Below are positions 19,610-30,485 of a stretch of 64,000 nt of DNA, piece by piece. The DNA is from Ustilaginoidea virens (lineage: Eukaryota > Ascomycota > Sordariomycetes > Hypocreales > Clavicipitaceae), in the NCBI RefSeq assembly GCF_000687475.1, contig NC_057316.1, positions 6,882,001-6,946,000 of the forward strand, in the 5' to 3' direction. Position 1 is the first letter of the stretch. Every line of letters begins with the position of its first letter. A program made the position numbers and the translations under genes. Below the pieces are notes generated by a model, which was not told the DNA's origin, ran no database searches, and was given only the letters and a program-made list of their open reading frames with translations.

Positions 19610-21682
19610 CACGATGCCTTGGATTTTCGCACACGCTGCTCAGGGAGAGTCTCTGCAACGCCAGCCTGACAGTTTAACCTCGACGCGGGGATCACGCGCA
19701 AAAGTCAAAAGCATACATTGACGTCCACCAGCGCAGCGCGCACGCCCCCTTGCCACCCACTTGGCTCGGCGACATGACGAGGAGCGCAACTGACACGGAA
19801 TCAGCGGCATCCCCGGGCATCTGGTGCCCTCGCAGACGGCGCTGGCCTCGCGCGCGTGGGGGAGAGGGGAAGGGGGCGCAGGCACCATGTTCGCATGGGT
19901 TCATTCCATCTGGGCCGTTCCGTTGCGACGGCAGGTCAGACGATGCGAACACGTAAAGTTGCGCAACAACAGTCCTGGAGTGCCGAGCAAAGCAGCCGCC
20001 GCTAAGCCTAAAATAGAGTTTTTCGCGTGGGGCATATATTTTTCTTATTTATGCGGAGGTGCAGTAACCTTGCTTACTTGCGCTGCTCCCGGACCTTTTC
20101 AGAGTGTGCATATATATTGATGGGAACTGGCCTTGTTCCTGACTAAGTGCCCCTTTTCATTCGTGATTAGAGTCGCTTCCAAGGCTATCGCGTGGGGAAA
20201 AGTCGTGCGGGATAATGTGTGGGCATACAAGGAGAAATATGTGCGAGTGAGAGGAAAGAAAGATGCGGTGTATACCTCGCTGCTAATAGAAAAGAGTGCC
20301 TAATGCAAAGATACAGGGCTCTGTCTTAGCTTAACGTCGGCTGCATGCTCGATAATTCAGGACTGCATGCTCGATAATTTAGGACTGCATGTTTCCATGT
20401 TCAGACGAGACGAGGCAAGTGACCTGCCAAGATGGACCTGCCGTTTGGAGACGTGGCTTGGCGGCTGCAGCGCGGGCAGTGGCGGGGCCCCGAGACCGGC
20501 CCGGCTGCGAAATGGCCTCGGGCTGGGAGACGGCGGGCTGAGGTGAGGTGCTAGTTGATAGTTGACACAAGCTAGCTGCCCGCGGGAGAAAACCCGCATG
20601 TACTTGCAGTCCATTGCCGCGAGACGAGGATCGGGGTCTGGTGTGTCGCTAACGCGTCGGGGGACGAATAGCCTTTTCCGGACCCGGACCGCCAAGACCG
20701 CGGGCTTAAAAATTGCGGCAAGAGGCAGCAAAAAGCAAAGACATACAACACCGGGGATTCGCTGGTCGTCACCGACCCAACTACTAATCCAGCGCTCGCC
20801 AGGTTATCTATCGGAGATCGGACGGGATCCAGAGTTATCTGGCGGCTATGGTCGTATGTGTCATCCGAAGCAGCAATTTTACCCTATATCTTTATTCTAC
20901 GTTTATTCTACCATATAGAGAATCAAGTCCTGAGAAAGATGTCGAGGAATGCAGGCTAACTGCTCATCTAGCAAAATAAGGCGTCAATGATCCACAACAT
21001 CCAATGTTCCTTAGTGGCGTGGAATACCGACAGAGGCCAGCAAAGGCAACGCCATTCCATAAGTGTGAATCTATCCTTCAAAGGTGCAAAGGTGCAGACT
21101 TTATAGCGAACCGGGGTTTAAGCCAATTGAAAACCGTACACTACGAGGTACATCAGTAGACTAGGAAATAGTGTAATAAAATGAGTACTTGCAATTCCCA
21201 GATTTGTCAAGAGCTATATTTAAAAATAGGCCTCGTTATGCCTTTATTAATAGGCTGCTTAATCTAGCAGAACTTGCGGAAGATAAAAAATGCATTACCT
21301 ATGGTATTGACACCTAATACTTCTTTTATTAGCTCTGTTGGAAATGCCAGAATTCCTAGTATAAGGATAGGAGGTGCCCTCTAGGAGGGATTCAGCAAAG
21401 AGTGGGTCCGCCACGAAGTCTGCAGTGTGCACCTTTTGCACCTTCAAAGGGATAAGGAAAGGCACATACCGGTTCACAGCAGCAGCACAAAAAACAAAAA
21501 ACAACCTTGTGAAACCCGCCCCTTTCAACAATGGCTCCCCGCACTTACATGGCGCACGATGCCCCTTCGACACAGCTCTGCTTAACTACCATTCTTCTCC
21601 TGTTATTGACGACCCAGAATCTAATGTGGCGAGTTCCTTGGGTTGTCAAGACCGCTCTAATCCTATTCATTCCAAACCAAAC

Positions 21683-23138
21683 ATGGCCGCGGCAAGTTTG
21701 ACGCAGGGCGATGATGCAGATCTAGCTCATATCATCCAGCTGCAACTGGAGGAAGTTGAGCAGGCCATACGCGCTGCCGCAGGCAAAGGGAAGCAGCCAG
21801 CGGGATCACAAACTGACCAACAACTCTCCCTGGACCTTTTCCTGAGGGAATTGCAGGACACCCAAAATTTTGCTGCGGACTGCCGAATGGCTAGGAGCAT
21901 GCAGCGGGCAGTTTTGGATGACGGAGATGCTCTGGCGCAATCACAGAGTGAAGAACGAGCTGCCGAGGACCAAAAGGCCTCGGTTTCTTTGGGCAACGGA
22001 GAAATCGAGCCTTCAAGAGCAGCATCCAGTCCTGAATCCCTGGCCGAAGATGATGAATTCCTTCAAAAGCTGGCATGCATTTATATCACAGGAATCGACC
22101 ATGGCAAGAATGACGACGGCAAATACGCAGATGACGAGACCGAGACCGAGACCGAGACCGACCATCAGCCAGAGAGCTCTGCCTGGGCTATTCGGCGTCG
22201 GCAAAAAAGAAGACGCAGGCAGCAGTGCGAAGCCTGCACAGAGCCAAAGCATTTTGCCGAGCTGGCTGCAGCCCCATGCGGACACAAATACTGTCGGCAG
22301 TGCCTGACACACCTGTTCCACGACGCCATGATCGACGAATCCTTGTTCCCGCCTCGATGCTGTAAGCAGCCCATACCTTTGGAGAAGAATCGGCTTTTCC
22401 TCGACGCAGTGGTGGTCCAGCAATTCCGCAACAAAGCCCTCGAGTTTTCCACGCCTCGCCGAACGTATTGCTACAATCCTGGATGCGCAACTTTCATTCC
22501 GCCGGCCAACCACAAGAACGATGTAGCCGCTTGCGACGGGTGCGGCTGCCATACCTGCATTACATGCAAAAAAGCCTCGCATCGTGGCGACTGCCCGGAC
22601 GACGAACAACTCGGACAGACTCTGCAGTTGGCGAGAGAGCGAGGCTGGCAACGGTGCCAGAATTGCTGGGGCATGGTTGAACTCAACACGGGATGCAATC
22701 ACATGACGTAAGTTTGATATCTTGTGACCCTTTTCGCATGGATCGATTCGCTTACGCCAGACCAGTTGCCGGTGCGGGTTTCAGTTCTGCTATGTTTGCG
22801 GTGCACGTTGGAAGACTTGCGGTTGCGCGCAGTGGGAAGAGCGCAGGCTGTATGAGCGTGCGGTTCAAATCGATGCGCGCGATCGAGAGCCTGAAGACCA
22901 TGTCCGTGAAGAAGTCGCCCCCGAAATGGGCGAACCATTAGGACACGGTCGGCAGGTACGGCTCCAGACGCTGATGCAGAACCTCAGGAGGAACCACGAA
23001 TGCGAACACGAGCATTGGTTCAATCGAGGAGGTCCTCGTGAATGCGAAGAATGTCATGATGTGTTGCCCATCTTCATTTACGAATGTCGGCAGTGTCACA
23101 TCATGGCTTGCCGCCGCTGCAGATACCACCGTCTGTAA
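21683..23138 (+). CDS. RBR-type (RING-IBR-RING) E3 ubiquitin ligase
   Basis: Exons are 21683..22707 and 22766..23138, giving 465 residues. The start is the first ATG in a frame open further upstream. Residues 1-170 are acidic and include an ETETETET run. RING1 begins at CEACTEPKHF, followed by the IBR zinc ligands (CYNPGC...CDGCGCHTC...C). RING2 is CQNCWGMVELNTGCNHMTCRCGFQFC, with the intron falling after HMT and splicing restoring CRCGFQFCYVCG. The Cys in NTGCNHM is the expected catalytic residue that carries ubiquitin as a thioester. A C-terminal Cys/His-rich element (CEHEHW...CEEC...CRQC...CRRCR) follows, as in other fungal RBR proteins. The substrate is unknown. Confidence 0.9.
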
Positions 23139-23907
23139 GCACCGCAGTTGTTTTTTTTTCGCTTGCGATGCTAGATTTTTGTCAATAGATGATTGCGAGA
23201 GGTAGTGAAAGTTGCGGCGCCAATCTCGCAATGTACATTCCGCAGTGCCACTAGGTACCTAAGTAGTCCAATTGTATGGTGAACAAATTGATTCGGTTCC
23301 GCTTCCACCTGGGCTCTTGAGTGCATAAAAACGGCCTCCGACCGCAACCCTCCGTGTTGAAAGCCTATGAGCTCGAACCAGGTCTATTATTGCTGCAGGG
23401 GGTAGGTGTCGGTGGATTTATGATCCATCTACAATATCAGCGAGGTCTAGGTCAAAATGCGCCACTGTAACCAAGGGAACTGTAGCCCCTGAGGGCTTCC
23501 CCTAATCCCACTATAAATAGCTGGCATGGCGACATTGATGTTATCATTTAATGATGTCGCTGGCGTTTTCTTCCGTCTGGTGCTTTCTGACAGCTACCTG
23601 CTAGCTAGCTGCCCGCTTGCACCAAACAAGCCATGCCCATGCTACTGCCTGCCCCACTGACCCCACTGACGCGGCTGACGCACCTACCCCCCCCCCCCAC
23701 CCCGGGATCCCGACGGGTGAATTTCTGAAATCCATAAACGCAGCTGAACCCCTCCTAAACCTCCAACGAGCAACAGATTCATTCCCGAGCACCAGACTCA
23801 TTCCCACGCACCAGATTCACTCGCAAGCACCAGATTCGCAATCCATCAGCCTCCGACGCGCTCCCTGCCAGCTTCACCACCCCCCCCCGCGACAGCGTCC
23901 GACCAGA
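23139..23907. other. Intergenic/5' leader region of the thioredoxin gene
   Basis: It contains an AGGTACCT palindrome (23253-23260), a TATAAATA box (23512-23519) about 390 bp before the thioredoxin ATG, and an imperfect AGCACCAGATTC repeat at about 23775-23842 in the likely leader. No other gene was seen. Confidence 0.55.
23512..23519 (+). promoter_or_regulatory. TATA-like box upstream of thioredoxin
   Basis: TATAAATA lies 389 bp upstream of the ATG at 23908. If used, the leader would be long or contain an intron. Evidence is sequence match only. Confidence 0.35.
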
Positions 23908-24285
23908 ATGGCCGCCCCCGTGCACCACATCAACTCCCCCGAGGAGCTGCGGACCCTCCTCGCGTCAACCACCTACGTCGCCGTCGACTTCTTCGCCGAC
24001 TGGTGCCCCCCGTGCAAGGCCATCGCCCCCGTGTTCGAGAAGCTGGCCGCCCAGCACGGCCGCCCCGCCCACCTGGTTTTTGCAAAGGTCAACGTGGACC
24101 GGGTGCCCGACGCGGCCCAGACGTACGGCATCTCGGCCATGCCCACCTTTCTGTTCTTCAAGGACGGCGCCCAGGTGGCGGTCAACGGGAACGCCATGAT
24201 CCGGGGGGCGGATGCGGCGGCCCTGGGGGCGGCGGCGGAGAAGCTGGGCGGGCTGGCGGCCAGCAAGGCTGAGGAGGCGGCCTAG
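23908..24285 (+). CDS. Thioredoxin with WCPPC active site
   Basis: This is a single-exon gene of 125 residues covering a whole thioredoxin fold. The active site is WCPPC (W32, C33, C36) in the FFADWCPPCKAIAPVF context, and the cis-proline motif AMPTF and a KVNVDRVPD strand are present. The central residue is Pro where classical cytosolic thioredoxin has Gly (WCGPC), which changes redox potential in known variants. The C-terminus is extended by an Ala/Glu-rich tail. There is no signal peptide, so it is likely cytosolic. It is a general disulfide reductant, and MsrA, encoded elsewhere in the window, uses this class of donor. Confidence 0.93.
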   Translation: MAAPVHHINSPEELRTLLASTTYVAVDFFADWCPPCKAIAPVFEKLAAQHGRPAHLVFAKVNVDRVPDAAQTYGISAMPTFLFFKDGAQVAVNGNAMIRGADAAALGAAAEKLGGLAASKAEEAA

Positions 24286-24480
24286 CTGCGTGCTGGGCGG
24301 GGGGGAGCTTTTCGGTAGGAGAATGAAGAAGAAGAAGAAGAAGAAGAGTTGGATGAGGGGAGGGAATACAAATGGAGGCGGAGAGAGGACGAGGCGGGCG
24401 GGAAAAGGAATGGGAATGGCGACGAAAGTGCTTTCCGGTGGCTGTCTTGTCTGGTTGGTCTTGGTGGTTTTGGTGCCCCG

Positions 24481-27025
24481 TCACCATCTGAATTTCTCTT
24501 CGAAATAGTCTACATGGCATAAACAGTCATCTCTGCCCAGTGCCTGTACCACGGCGCTTCGAGCATCATCCGCCATCTGTGCGGGCCCGCAAACCACCAC
24601 GGCCAGGCTGCCGGCAGCCTCGCTGGCAGACAGGACAATCTCCCGCACACCTGGTCGTCCGCAGTGCCGCGCCACCCGACCAGGCATAGGCGTGTCCGTG
24701 CCCCCCGCGGCGCCGCCTGCCGTCTCCGCCGAGAGATACAGGTCGACGGAAAAGTCAAAGCTGGTCTGCGCCGCAGCCTCGGCCATGTCGGCGGACACCA
24801 GCTCGGCCGCAAAGGCGGCCTCCCGAACCGCCCAGTGAAGCTGCACCGACCTGGTCCCGCCGGCCTCGGCGAGCGCCTTCATGTACGACAGCGGCACGAC
24901 GACGCCGCTCCCCCCGACGACGAAGACGACCCGGTCGAACAGGTGCAGCGGCAGGCCGTGCCCGTACGGCCCGTCCACCGTTACGCGCAGCGAGGCCGGC
25001 CGCGGCCACTCCGCCGCGGCCAGCTGCCCCAGACGGGCTGTGAAGCCGTCAAAGGGCCGGATGAGAAACGTGACGAGCCTTGCGCGCCGTTCCGCTCCGC
25101 CGGCGCCGCCGCCGCGGTCCTGCTCCTCTGCCTCGGCGCGGTCCGTGTCGAGGAGCGGCAGCTGCTCGCACGGTGTCTTTGCGCCAGGGCTCGTGACGGA
25201 AGCCACCGTGAACGGGTGGCTTTCCCAAGCCCGCCCGTGGTCGAGGAGCGAGAGGTAGAAGTGCGTGCCGGGTTTGATTTTGAGCGCGCGGGAGCGGCAA
25301 GGGATCTCCAGTCGCACCATGTTGGTGGCTGGGTTGTACGTGGCTGCTGCGGTGGTGGGTGTCACGCCTGGGTTGAACAAGACGATTCGCAGCACGCGGA
25401 GGGCCCGGTCACAGAGCCAGATTACCACCGGGACCCAGAACAGGGCGTCGTATTCGCCGTTGAATATGGAGACATGGCTGCAGGCGCGCTTAGTCCCGAG
25501 TTTACCGTCTTTTTCCGTGGTGGTGGGGGAACCCCCTGGGGATCGCAAACGTACCCTAGCATGGCGACGAGGACAATGATGGACAGGCAGATGTGAGTGA
25601 CCAAGAATAGCTCGTATCTGCGCCGTCGCAGCCAGTAGATGGAGCATGCTACCAACGCGCACATGGCCACAGTAGCCTGGGGTAGAGTCAGCATGCATGC
25701 AAGCAAATTGTCCCAGAGCCGTCAGGCCCAAAACCCACCACTTGACCCGCGACCCAGTACATTTGGTGAGTCCACCAGGCCACGTAATATTCCCATCCTC
25801 CGTCTGCTGCCGGCGTTAGCAGGGCACTGAGCAGCCAAGAAAGGAGCCCGTGAAGGGGGGGCAAGACGCACCATGGAAGACGAGCACCGTGTAGCCAATC
25901 GAGTGCACGACCGCCTGCGCCGTTGAGATCCTCGCCACCCACCTGTGAAAGTTGTTGTACGTGCCAAAGTCCCAGCCAGTCAGCCAGATGGCAACATTGT
26001 TCCGCATGCCAAAGAGCCACACAATGGGGAAGTTCGCAAACGAGATGATGCCCGTCCTATCCGACACGTAGCGAAGGATCTGCCTCGTCCGAGTTGGAAA
26101 ACTGCGATTCTCCGCATCAGCTGCGAGCACGAGACCGGGGGCATCCCCCCCCCCCGCAAAGCGCCCACTTACTACAAGTTGACGGGGACAATCCTGTATC
26201 CATGCATGCTGAAGAAGAGGTTGATCAGCGCAAAGGCCAGCAGCGTCAGAGTCTGTATGCGCGGGGGGATGGTCCCCAACCGCGCTGCTGTGGCGGACTT
26301 GTAGCCAAACGTAGCGGGGAGGACAAGGTGACGCTTCAGCCATGAGTTCGGCGTGCATCTCCGCGAGCTGTTGCCGAGGCAGCGCAGGGCAAGCGAGGTG
26401 ATTCTGGCCATGGCGCCGAAAGCCACGACGGCAAGCCAGAACAGAATCATGGCAGTGCCGTATGCGTAATGTTGGCGGTTTACGTATCCCACTGCGTCCT
26501 GGAAAAAGATGCTTGCCCATCAGCGCCCCTTGAACAGCCTGCACGGGGGGAAGGGGGTCATTACTCTTCTCTCCTCACCAGTGTATCGAGCCATGATTTG
26601 TACAGTGCAAACGAAGGCACGGCGGGTTCCGTGAGCGGCTGCCCCCGGGGAATCTCGTCACCGACGTCCACGTGCTGGAGGCGCTCGATATCCCCAGCCG
26701 TGTAGTTGGAAATGATGGACAGCGGTGGGATTCCCGCTCCGCCGGCCGCAACGCACGTGTCGTTCAGGATGGCCAGTTCCGGCTCGGAGGCGGCCTTGTC
26801 GCAGTAGATTTCCAGACAGAGATACACGGAGATTATCGCCAACCTGCTGACGCAGAGCTGCGGGGTTGCGGCCGGACTGCTCTCCGAGTCGCGAAAGGGC
26901 AATCCCCTGACGAAGTTTTGGCATGACGGTAGGCACAGGTCGGAAGGGGTCGAGGCCTTGGCGGCGGCGTGGCGGGATAGCTGACACCAGCAGAGGGCTG
27001 ATGCCAGCCAGGAGAGCAGTTTCAT
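24481..27025 (-). CDS. FRE-type ferric-chelate reductase (NOX-like)
   Basis: Exons (minus) are 27025..26579, 26498..26173, 26101..25872, 25806..25739, 25676..25555 and 25477..24481, giving 729 residues with all phases matching. There is an N-terminal signal-like segment and a Cys-rich extracellular domain, then about seven membrane helices. Haem-ligand histidines are expected in the [17 protein letters not shown] region and its partner helix. The FAD-binding motif is HPFTVAS, the NADPH-binding loop [12 protein letters not shown], and the C-terminus VVVCGPAQM...YFEEKFRW is diagnostic. It passes electrons from cytosolic NADPH across the plasma membrane to Fe(III) for reductive iron uptake. Intron 3 offers two acceptors three bases apart. 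No ferroxidase or permease gene is adjacent. Confidence 0.92.
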
Positions 27026-27581
27026 CTCATTTGCGATGGTGTTTGGTATTTGGTCATTTGCTAAGAATCAAGGGCGACTTGACTCTTGGAGTCTGAGAGT
27101 GCGTGCTTTTCTTCTCTGGTCTTCTTTTCCTGGCTGCCGAGATGATTGGCTGGCGGATGGCCATTTCGAGATTGATAAGAGCCCCACAACTACCTAGTGG
27201 AAACTTGTGACTCCGTAGCTTCGGGGTCAAAACGGAATTTCCAAAATCAACAACTTCCGGACATCTCAAGCATCTCGACATCAAGCAAGAAGGGCCGGAT
27301 ATGCGGGTATGAGTCAGTAATAAAAGGGCGCCTTAGTCCTCCCGTCTCTGTAGACATGGCAGCAGTTTGTCTATTGGGTCTCATTTGGTTACAATCGCCC
27401 AACGTCCCGCCCACTCGCTAGCTTAGCTCCTGGATCTTGACCAGACAGGTTCCTAACCCAAGGGACCTATGCACTTCAGAATTGTGGCGTCAACATCTAT
27501 CGCGGCTTTATTGGCCCGATTGCCGCGGGCGGCTATCTCTTTGCTTCTACTTTCAAGCCACACATAAGCCACACAGTTCTC
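27026..27581. other. Intergenic region
   Basis: Promoter side of the ferric reductase and 3' side of the DUF5695 gene. It carries one ACTCCGTA motif at 27210-27217. No gene was seen. Confidence 0.6.
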
Positions 27582-30485
27582 TCACTGCGGCTTCAACTCA
27601 ACAACGTGGACCTTTCCGCCACTGGCCTGAGAAGCCATCTTCGACTCAGCATTGTTCGACCCAGCATTGTTCGACCCTGGAGCTTTAGGGGGGTCCTCCA
27701 AATTCACGACCCATCCTCCCCGACGCCGGACCGCGTCCGGTCCCGCCAGCGCCCAATTGCCCGACACCCACAGCACTGCTTCGTTGGTGCTGGCCGCCTC
27801 TGGGATTTGAGTCAGCACCAGCTTCAGGCTTCTCTTGCTGGTGCCGTAGATGACGCTCTGTATAATGCCCGCATCTATCTCCAGCTGCAGGTTCAGAGGC
27901 CCCACGTAGACGCGTCTGCGCACGGGATCAGTAGTGCGAACTGTTACCTCGCCGTCCTTTTCCTGCGCGACGCCACCGAATACCAGCCGGCCCCACGTCT
28001 TGTCGTCAACGATAAAAGTTCCTATGCCGAGAGCCATGCCGAGGAAGCCGGGGCCGTAGTCGCCGGTTATTCCATCCCACTGGAGCGTGTCCGGATGGGA
28101 GTGGAACGAGCCTGCGACGTAACCGTCTTGGTGGATGCTGGACACAGGGCCGCTGACGCCTCCGTATCCCGCGCGCAGGAGGTATGTATCCGAGGAATTG
28201 TCTCGGAAGGCGGATAGGAGGACGAGGGAGTTGAGGGCCGACGCGTAATGGTGGATCTGGCGCTCAATGCGCGGCATCTTACCAGCGTAGCTGGGGATGT
28301 GTTAGCACTTGGATCGACGCGAGGGGCCAGCAAAGGGGGCCGGCCTTGTGGGTTGGTGACTTACATATTGTTCCAGTACCGACGGGCATTTCCGTTCCAT
28401 CCCCAGTGAGGCACGGTCGGCACGTACCCCAACACGCTGTTGAGAGTTTTCGACGCGGTTGCGTCTAGCTTGAAATGTCTTTTCTTTCACATCAGGTCCC
28501 TTGAACTCAACTCAACCAAAATGGCATGAAACCACTTACCTGGACCAGTAATAGACGCCTTCTTGGTGAGCCGAGTCCCACAGTTTATCCACACCAAACG
28601 GAACTGACTCGGCATTCCACTGGTTCGCTCGGGATTGCATAGACTCGTTTAGTTTGGTCGCTTTCTCTGAGAAGCCTTCCCTTGAGAGGTCTTTGAGAAT
28701 CTCGCCAAACACAGTCTCTCCCATGAGTCCCAAGCGGTTAAAGTCAACATCGGACTGCATGCTTCGGATGGTGGTGAGGTACGCCTGTTCAAGATACCAG
28801 TTCCAATTCTGTTGTCGAAGGACCGTTGGATACGCCCTTCCAGCCCGGTACAAAGACCAGTACAGGGCCGCAACGTGGACGTAGTTGTACGCGCGCTTAG
28901 TGGAGTACGCCTCAGCCTTATTCCACGTTGACCACGAGTCCCAGTTGATATCCTTGCGGTAGGTGTACCCCGGAACCTGACTGGGCTCGTAGAAGAAGAG
29001 ACTTTTTCGGACAGCGTGCGCCTCGGTTTGAATCTTCTTAATGACAACCTGGGCGACGAACTCTTCCAGCTTCTCAATCTCGTCGGCATTAGGCTGAATA
29101 GCTTGCTTTGCTGCTACGGCTAGGTACGCGCCAACACCACCCTCATCGCTGAGGCCAGCAATCCAGGGCCGCTCCTCTTGCAGCACGATTTTTTTCTCCA
29201 CATAGTCGTAGGTCATGAAGGACGGGGCTCGTCCAAATGGGTCACTGGTGTCTTTGAACCAGGCGTTTGTTGTCAGGAACTTGCCCATGTCTGCGACTGC
29301 CGTGCTGCCGGCTTTTGTGACGAAGTAATGCACAGTCTGGTACTTTCCGTCTTTGTAACGGATGGTCAATCGTACCCGGCCAAACGTGTTGGCACGTGGC
29401 GTGACTTGGTAGGTTCCCGGCTTGACCTGAGTGACTGTGACGGCGTTTCCAGGTGCCGTAAAGGTGTAATCCACATCGGACGGCGCGTTCAGGACGAGCT
29501 GTGCAGGCTCGCCCTGGGGGATGATGTATCCGGGAATACCCAGGGCAATCGGCGTGCCGCTGTCGCGCACGGCTCGATCCATGTCTCGAACGCCGCCGGC
29601 GGCTAGGCTGAATCTCAGGCCGAACGTGTATGAGCTACCCGGCTTGAGAACCCTGGCAGTAGGTTCATTCCACGGCTCGGCGCCCTTCCACTCGTTTTCC
29701 GCCCAAGCCTTGGTGAGGACTTGCCATTCGTAAAAGCCTTCGAACGTCCGGCTTCCGTAAGCGGTGTCGTTAAAGAATGGCTCTATGAGGTTGCGATAAG
29801 CCGTCATGGGCGTGTCGCCAATGGGAGTGACGACGAGGGCCGGTCCCGTTCCGCTGATGGGCGTCACGCGCAAATGCCCGGCGTTCATGCCAATGTACGG
29901 ATCGGCAAGGGAGCACGTCGAGAGCATGTTCTGGGCAGATCTTCCGGTAAAGATGCTGTTGAACTCTGCGGGAAAGCCAAGGCTGCCGAGCTCAACGTCC
30001 TTTTTGCCGTGATTGCGGATGGCAAAGGTCAGGCCAAGGTCGCCAGACAGATCGGACCACTGGCGAGTGATCCTGAGCGGGCTGGATGGCAGCGACGGGC
30101 CCAATTCGGCACCTGTGAGGTCGCCCCTGTTTCCACGAAGGAGGTTTTTGACGGGTTTTCGAGATGCAGCAGAGTCGCCGTCAATCCACAGCTTCGAGCC
30201 CGTCTCGCGGTAACGATAGGTCACGTCACCCCAGTGATATTGGCCATTGCCGGTTCGGTGGGACAGGACGTCTCGTGGCAAAAAGTCGAAAGAGCCATCT
30301 GCCAACTTGAGAGAGACGAGGACTTGGGCATCGCGAACCAGCTCCACTTGGAAGTGGGCAGTGGTGAATTTGAGGGAGCCATTTGCCAAACCCAGGTTGT
30401 CAGCCGGACCGTCCGTACTCGAGCAGACGCCGCCGGAAACAGCGGAAGACAGCAAAGCTGCCTTGAAAAGATTCTTGGAACGCAT
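27582..30485 (-). CDS. Secreted DUF5695 protein, predicted carbohydrate-active
   Basis: Exons (minus) are 30485..28540, 28478..28365 and 28290..27582, giving 922 residues, about the usual size for DUF5695 proteins. The N-terminus is a signal peptide (basic start, hydrophobic ALLSSAVSGGV, then Cys). The N-terminal half looks beta-rich, like a galactose-mutarotase-type sandwich. The C-terminal half is rich in Trp/Tyr/His helices (RAYNYVHVAALYWSLYR, WDSAHQEGVYYWSR, TVPHWGWNG), like an alpha/alpha toroid. That architecture is shared with several glycoside hydrolase and lyase families, so a role on polysaccharide or glycoside is reasonable but unproven. Both introns lie in the toroid part. No transporter or regulator is adjacent. 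Confidence 0.8.

Larger units (their letters stand above)
19400..21682. other. Intergenic region, AT-rich in its right third
   Basis: This separates the NLP-like gene from the RBR ligase, which are divergent. From about 20870 to 21370 base composition shifts to AT-rich with many TA steps and stop codons in all frames, unlike its GC-rich neighbours. No intact gene was seen. Confidence 0.6.

Noticed and set aside
23908..27025. Thioredoxin and ferric reductase as a redox/iron cluster
   Set aside because: They are neighbours and convergent, but no ferroxidase, iron permease, siderophore gene or regulator accompanies them. Chance adjacency is sufficient.
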